9,195 nucleotides of DNA from Clostridia bacterium (GTDB lineage: Bacteria; Bacillota; Clostridia; RGIG8785), in NCBI GenBank assembly GCA_017620795.1, contig JAGAUM010000205.1, positions 1 through 9,195 of the forward strand, in the 5' to 3' direction. Both the position numbers and the translations under genes were made by a program. The notes beneath the pieces were generated by a model. The model made no database searches. It saw only the letters and a list, made by a program, of their open reading frames with translations, and was not told where the DNA came from. Below, one piece after another: positions 5,453 to 9,195 of the stretch (position 1 is the stretch's first letter; the number at the start of each line of letters is the position of its first letter).

Positions 5453-6313
5453 TTATTTTTCAGGGGTCACCGTAAGAGTGGTTCCGTCGGAAGTAACGGT
5501 GATTTTCCCCTGCTCGTCGGTACGCCAGACCGTTGCTTTTAGGGCAGACAGGCGCTTTAAGATTTGCTTGTGAGGATGGCCATAATCGTTGCCCGCTCCG
5601 CAACTGATCACCGCGTGGGTCGGTGAAACCGCCTTTAAAAACGCCACCGTGTTGGAAGTGGTCGAGCCGTGATGTCCTACTTTCAATACATCGGCAGAAA
5701 GGCTTTGACCACTGTTTAGCATCTCGTGCTCGGACACGGCTTCTGCGTCGCCCGTGAACAAGAAGCTGGTTTCCCCAAAAGTCAGACGCAAAACGGCAGA
5801 ATAGTCGTTTAGCTCCTCATAGTCGGTGTCTTGGGGTGCCACAAAGGTGGCGAACACCCCCTCGTCCTCAAGAACGGTGACTCCTGCTTTAGCGGAGGTT
5901 ACGGACAAGCCCTTGTCACGGATGGCAAGCAACAGATTTTCAAAGGTCTTGGTGGTATGAAGCTTCTTGGGCATATAAATCTCGCCAATGTCAAAGGATT
6001 CAATGACCTCCTGCAAGCCGCCAATATGGTCGGTGTGGGGATGAGTGCCGATGACATAGTCCAATCGGGTAATCCCCTGCTCCTGCAAGGTGGCGACCAC
6101 ATGCTCTCCTTGGTCCCGCTCCCCTGCGTCAATCAGCATGGTCTCCCCGTTGGGCAGATGAATCAGGGCAGAATCCCCCTGCTCCACATCCAAAAACTCC
6201 ACCATGAGCGTTCCTTCGGCACGGTCGGGAACGGGTTCTTCAGGCGCCAACTGGGGCAGATACGCCAACAGGCAGATAATCACTGCGATGATAAAAATAG
6301 TCCGTCGTTTCAT
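5453..6313 (-). CDS. Membrane-anchored or secreted metallo-beta-lactamase-fold hydrolase, ComEC C-terminal-domain type
   Basis: The 286-residue protein starts with a basic, strongly hydrophobic segment (residues 3-20) that should anchor or export it. The rest is one MBL domain of the ComEC/Rec2-like group: FLDVEQGDSALI at 40-51, the metal motif THPHTDHIGG at 90-99, FTGDAE at 186-191, KVGHHGS at 211-217 and GHPHKQI at 245-251. In ComEC this domain is thought to degrade one DNA strand during uptake, but here the membrane channel part is absent, so it is a stand-alone extracellular phosphodiesterase or nuclease of unknown substrate. Its ATG overlaps the TGA of the DUF4153 gene by 4 bp, showing tight coupling. 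AAGGTG lies about 7 nt upstream. There is no clear terminator after its TAA; transcription could run on into the importer operon. Confidence 0.88.
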   Translation of the reverse strand: MKRRTIFIIAVIICLLAYLPQLAPEEPVPDRAEGTLMVEFLDVEQGDSALIHLPNGETMLIDAGERDQGEHVVATLQEQGITRLDYVIGTHPHTDHIGGLQEVIESFDIGEIYMPKKLHTTKTFENLLLAIRDKGLSVTSAKAGVTVLEDEGVFATFVAPQDTDYEELNDYSAVLRLTFGETSFLFTGDAEAVSEHEMLNSGQSLSADVLKVGHHGSTTSNTVAFLKAVSPTHAVISCGAGNDYGHPHKQILKRLSALKATVWRTDEQGKITVTSDGTTLTVTPEK

Positions 6314-7965
6314 TCTTTCACCTTAATGTAAATGTAGCTCCAATCCCCGAAAGGCTCAGGATTGGGCTCGGAGATATAATCGAAGGGGATTTTTACAACC
6401 ACTTCTTCGGTCTCCACCGTGTAGATGTACGATGCCGCCACATCCTCTTTCGAAACTGCGTCCCACACGCCTTGGCGGAGCTCATCTCGGTTCAGACTGC
6501 AAAGGACTTTGTCATCACAGAGGAGAACCAGTCCGTCGGCAGTCTCCGCTTTTAAGACGCCACAGGGCGCTTCGAATCTATAGCTTCCGCCACGGGGCAG
6601 CAGGTAGCTCCCCTCGCCCAAATCAATGGGTTCGTTTGTAGGATAGTTATGCCAAATTTCGGGACCGATGCCGTCCTGCAGGTCACTGTAGGAAAAGCCC
6701 AACAGTTCATCCAACTCATAGTAGTTGTCAGGGATGGGGAAGCAATCGGGCAGTTTTAAATCCTCCTGACGGCAGTAGTCAATCAGCTCTAAAATCTCCC
6801 GTTTCAGTGCTACGGGTGCATCGGGGTTGGGAACGACCGCTCCACCGTCCAGCATCTGCGCTTGCTCTAATGCTTCAACCAGACGCCCGTGCTGGCTCCA
6901 TTGGGTCAGCGAATAACAGCTTTGGGGTCCGTAGGATGCTATCAGCGCCGTCACCAAAAGCACCAAAAAGACACCAAACCGATACTTTCCTTTAAAAAGG
7001 GTCATGAGCAGGACACAGACCAGCAATGCCAGACCGCCTACCAGTACGATGTATCGGATGACCGACACACCAAAGAACGCCACCTGCCGTCCTGCGGTAA
7101 AGAACAGTGCCGCAAAAACAGGCAGAGTGCCATAAAGCAACCCGCTACGGAGCTTGGCAATGGCACCTTCGCAGAAGGGCTTTGCCAGTAAGACCATGGG
7201 CAGATTGATGCACAAAAATGCCAAGGACACCCCACCCAACTCACTAATGGGCAGTTGCCGATTCACCGCCAGTTTAATATAGTAGCAGTAAAGCACTGCC
7301 ATGAAAATGCCCAGCAGAGGCAGAATAACCACTTTCAAAAGTTGCTGATACCCACGGAGCAGGGACTTTTCTTCGCCACGCTTGGGAATGCCATACAAGA
7401 ACATCAGCGGCGCAAAGAGTACGAAGCTGAATCGGGCAACCTTCCCGAAAGCACGGGAATGGACGGAGAATAATAGCAAATCCGTTCCTGCAAGAATCAG
7501 GCTTGCACCTGCAAAAAGCACTCCCGCAAACAACAGCGCTGTAGCACCGCGAATGATTAAAACACCCAGGGTCTCCTCCCCACGGGAGTGAAACGCCCTG
7601 CACACCGCCCAACCAAACAGGGCAATGGTGGCACCAAGGAGTAAAATCGGGCGCAGTTCATAGCGGAGCAGGGAAAAGGATGCCAGCACCAGCAGCGCCA
7701 ACAACAGGAGCTTAATCCCCCACGCCCAGTACCATTTTAAGGGATGGGTCTCGAAAAACAGGTCTGCCGCCAACAGGGCAATGGCACCCAAACCCAATAC
7801 CCAGAACGCTTCAGGATCGATGTTCAGGGCTTCATGAGCGACGATTGCGCTTAATAGGTACAACATCACGACCAGTACCGCGGTGCCCGAAAACCGCTTG
7901 AGGGTTTCTAAAAAGCGGACAGGGAACCGTTTGAGGGCTTCTTTAATTTTTTCAGAGAGTCTCAT
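6310..7965 (-). CDS. DUF4153-family polytopic membrane protein
   Basis: The 551-residue product has about ten to twelve hydrophobic segments in residues 27-345, then a soluble C-terminal part of about 190 residues. The DUF4153 pattern is visible: a segment running ILPLLGIFMAVLYCYYIKL, then LPISELGGVSLAF, and further on IRYIVLVGG and ASYGPQSCYSLTQWSQHGRL, matching the family's RY, GP and S-x-x-SQ-x-x-RL landmarks. The soluble tail (PDNYYELDELLGFSYSDL and beyond) probably faces outside. No biochemical function is established for the family. I chose ATG 7963-7965, ten nt after AAAGGA; a GTG at 7972-7974 would add three residues but sits almost on that site. It is the first gene of a two-gene operon with the MBL hydrolase, divergent from an LtaS-like gene, which suggests an envelope role by context only. 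Confidence 0.82.
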   Translation of the reverse strand: MRLSEKIKEALKRFPVRFLETLKRFSGTAVLVVMLYLLSAIVAHEALNIDPEAFWVLGLGAIALLAADLFFETHPLKWYWAWGIKLLLLALLVLASFSLLRYELRPILLLGATIALFGWAVCRAFHSRGEETLGVLIIRGATALLFAGVLFAGASLILAGTDLLLFSVHSRAFGKVARFSFVLFAPLMFLYGIPKRGEEKSLLRGYQQLLKVVILPLLGIFMAVLYCYYIKLAVNRQLPISELGGVSLAFLCINLPMVLLAKPFCEGAIAKLRSGLLYGTLPVFAALFFTAGRQVAFFGVSVIRYIVLVGGLALLVCVLLMTLFKGKYRFGVFLVLLVTALIASYGPQSCYSLTQWSQHGRLVEALEQAQMLDGGAVVPNPDAPVALKREILELIDYCRQEDLKLPDCFPIPDNYYELDELLGFSYSDLQDGIGPEIWHNYPTNEPIDLGEGSYLLPRGGSYRFEAPCGVLKAETADGLVLLCDDKVLCSLNRDELRQGVWDAVSKEDVAASYIYTVETEEVVVKIPFDYISEPNPEPFGDWSYIYIKVKE

Positions 7966-7988
7966 GTCTACCACATCCTTTCACCTGC

Positions 7989-8017
7989 ATTTTACCATAT
8001 CCTATCCCCACCGTCAA
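7989..8017 (-). promoter_or_regulatory. Sigma-A promoter of the DUF4153-hydrolase operon
   Basis: On the minus strand TTGACG (8012-8017) and TAAAAT (7989-7994) are separated by exactly 17 bp. The predicted start near 7982 leaves a leader of about 17 nt that begins right at the AAAGGA ribosome binding site. It is back-to-back with the rightward promoter, the two -35 boxes lying 7 bp apart. Confidence 0.8.
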
Positions 8018-8024
8018 CCAAGTA

Positions 8025-8053
8025 TTGACGAACCAAAAAAATGGGAGTATAAT
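8025..8053 (+). promoter_or_regulatory. Sigma-A promoter of the LtaS-like gene
   Basis: TTGACG (8025-8030) and a perfect TATAAT (8048-8053) are separated by exactly 17 bp. Transcription should begin near 8060, about 24 nt before the ATG. GAGGAGG at 8071-8077 lies 6 nt before the start codon. Confidence 0.85.
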
Positions 8054-8083
8054 AGGAAAAGACTTTTTCCGAGGAGGACTTGG

Positions 8084-9195
8084 ATGAATACACCCGATAA
8101 AAAACTTCGATACGCTCCCACGCTTAAAACCGCACCCTGGTTGGTTTTAGGCTTTTCTTTCTTATTCTTATTGGTGCAGGCAATCTTCCAGAACGGTGCA
8201 AGTGACGCTCACCCCTTTGAGCTGTTTTTGTATCCGCTGATTGTGCTTGTAAACCTGCTTCCCTTACTGCTTCTCATTGCCGTCTTTTTCTTCTTGACCC
8301 GACGGTTGTGGGTCGGTGTGCTTTTAACCGCCCTGCCCTTTGTGGCGGCGCTTTATACCAACTACTATAAGGTTCTTTATCGCAAAGAACCCTTCAACCC
8401 TGCCGATTTCGTTCTGGCAGGTGAAGCAGGAGACATGCTGGAGCGGTACGCCTTAACCCCCGATGTGTGGGTGGTTTTAGGCATCCTTCTTGCCCTGCTG
8501 ATGATTGTGGGCGCGTTCTTCTTCCGCCCTGCAAAAATCGGACTTAAAACCAGAATCATCGGCGTGCTTCTCTGCGTGGTGCTGGCGTTTTTGGCTCATC
8601 CTTTGTATCAGGACAAGACCTATTATGACCGTTTGGACGCCCCCGGGGAGTCCTTTAATCCGGTCAGCGCTTCGGCAGGAAAAGGGTTCTTGTTCACCTT
8701 CTTAACCGATATTTCCACCGTCCATTACCAACAGCCCGAGGGCTATTCGGTCGAGGCGGCAAAAGAAATCCTCGCCCGTTATGAAACGGCAGAGACCTTA
8801 GACCCTTCCACCACCCCCAACGTCATCGCCATTATGAGTGAGGCGTTCTTCGACCCCACCGAAGCGGAAAATCTGAAGTTTCTGCCCGGTCGGGATCCTT
8901 TGGTGAACTATCGGAAAATTCTCTCCCAGTCCTATTACGGAAAGATTGTCGTCCCCGGCTTTGCAGGCGGCACTGCCGCAACCGAGAGTGAGTTTTTGAC
9001 AGGCATCAACACAGCGCTTGTAAGCACCGCCATGCCTACGGTCTATACCAGCTATATCAAGCGCAAGACCTACGGACTACCCATGCTCTTTTCCCAGTCA
9101 GGGTCTGAAATCGACGGCATCCACCCGGGCCATCCCTGGTTCTATAACCGCCAGAACGTCTACCCCTGCTTGGGGTTTGAGTCCTTTATGACCAA
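8084..9195 (+). CDS. LtaS-like membrane phosphoglycerol transferase / sulfatase-family protein (3' end outside window)
   Basis: The frame is open from ATG 8084 to the window end (370 codons). The N-terminal part has about five hydrophobic segments (near residues 17-36, 46-71, 76-91, 127-147 and 157-171), as in lipoteichoic acid synthases. An extracellular alkaline-phosphatase-superfamily domain begins near residue 243 with NVIAIMSEAFFD, where Glu253 is the probable metal ligand. GGTAATESEFLTG follows, with Thr297 the probable catalytic nucleophile, close to Thr300 of staphylococcal LtaS. The sequence GIHPGHPWFYNR and LGFESF near 345-368 is also family-typical. Such enzymes transfer glycerol-phosphate from phosphatidylglycerol to lipoteichoic acid or to other glycans outside the membrane. 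The remaining metal ligands lie beyond the window, so the acceptor and exact subgroup stay open. It has its own consensus promoter and a strong GAGGAGG site. Confidence 0.88.
   Translation, partial: MNTPDKKLRYAPTLKTAPWLVLGFSFLFLLVQAIFQNGASDAHPFELFLYPLIVLVNLLPLLLLIAVFFFLTRRLWVGVLLTALPFVAALYTNYYKVLYRKEPFNPADFVLAGEAGDMLERYALTPDVWVVLGILLALLMIVGAFFFRPAKIGLKTRIIGVLLCVVLAFLAHPLYQDKTYYDRLDAPGESFNPVSASAGKGFLFTFLTDISTVHYQQPEGYSVEAAKEILARYETAETLDPSTTPNVIAIMSEAFFDPTEAENLKFLPGRDPLVNYRKILSQSYYGKIVVPGFAGGTAATESEFLTGINTALVSTAMPTVYTSYIKRKTYGLPMLFSQSGSEIDGIHPGHPWFYNRQNVYPCLGFESFMT

Noticed and set aside
5441..5464. Terminator after the ComEC-like hydrolase gene
   Set aside because: TGAAAA and TTTTCA can pair weakly around the stop codon, but no U run follows on the minus strand.
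8377..8705. Short open frames on both strands within the LtaS-like gene
   Set aside because: They are shadows of the long plus-strand frame, which carries clear family motifs and its own promoter and ribosome site.

Overview
The window looks like a chromosomal segment from a mid-GC member of the Bacillota, probably a Clostridia-type anaerobe. The clues are strong AGGAGG-type ribosome binding sites, consensus sigma-A promoters, a YerC-type TrpR-family regulator, a YwlE-type phosphatase next to Sua5, and an LtaS-like enzyme. Genus cannot be read from the sequence. Three gene blocks are present and most genes are recognisable.

Positions 1-2374 (+ strand) are a tightly packed set: the C-terminal half of a Sua5/TsaC threonylcarbamoyl-AMP synthase, a low-molecular-weight phosphatase with the P-loop threonine of protein-arginine phosphatases, the acetyltransferase RimI, and TsaD. 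Sua5 and TsaD carry out the first and last steps of t6A tRNA modification. As given, tsaD is split by a one-base frameshift that maps to a C run at 1931-1933; adding one C restores a normal 346-residue protein.

Positions 2375-2810 hold no gene. This convergent gap is AT-rich and carries four same-orientation copies of TGTGGAYAACT (two containing perfect DnaA boxes), one opposite-strand DnaA-box match, and two terminators.

Positions 2811-5438 (- strand) are a compact polar amino-acid ABC importer operon read right to left: consensus promoter with a palindrome in its spacer, lipoprotein binding protein, an internal terminator-like hairpin, permease, ATPase, and finally a TrpR/YerC-family DNA-binding protein. 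Inference: the last gene may sense an amino acid and repress the operon through the promoter palindrome.

Positions 5453-8017 (- strand) are a two-gene operon of a DUF4153 polytopic membrane protein and a membrane-anchored or secreted ComEC-type metallo-beta-lactamase-fold hydrolase, overlapping by 4 bp. Their promoter is back-to-back with the promoter of a + strand gene (8084 to the window end) for an LtaS-like membrane phosphoglycerol transferase, cut off by the window edge. No mobile element, CRISPR array, tRNA or rRNA was recognised.
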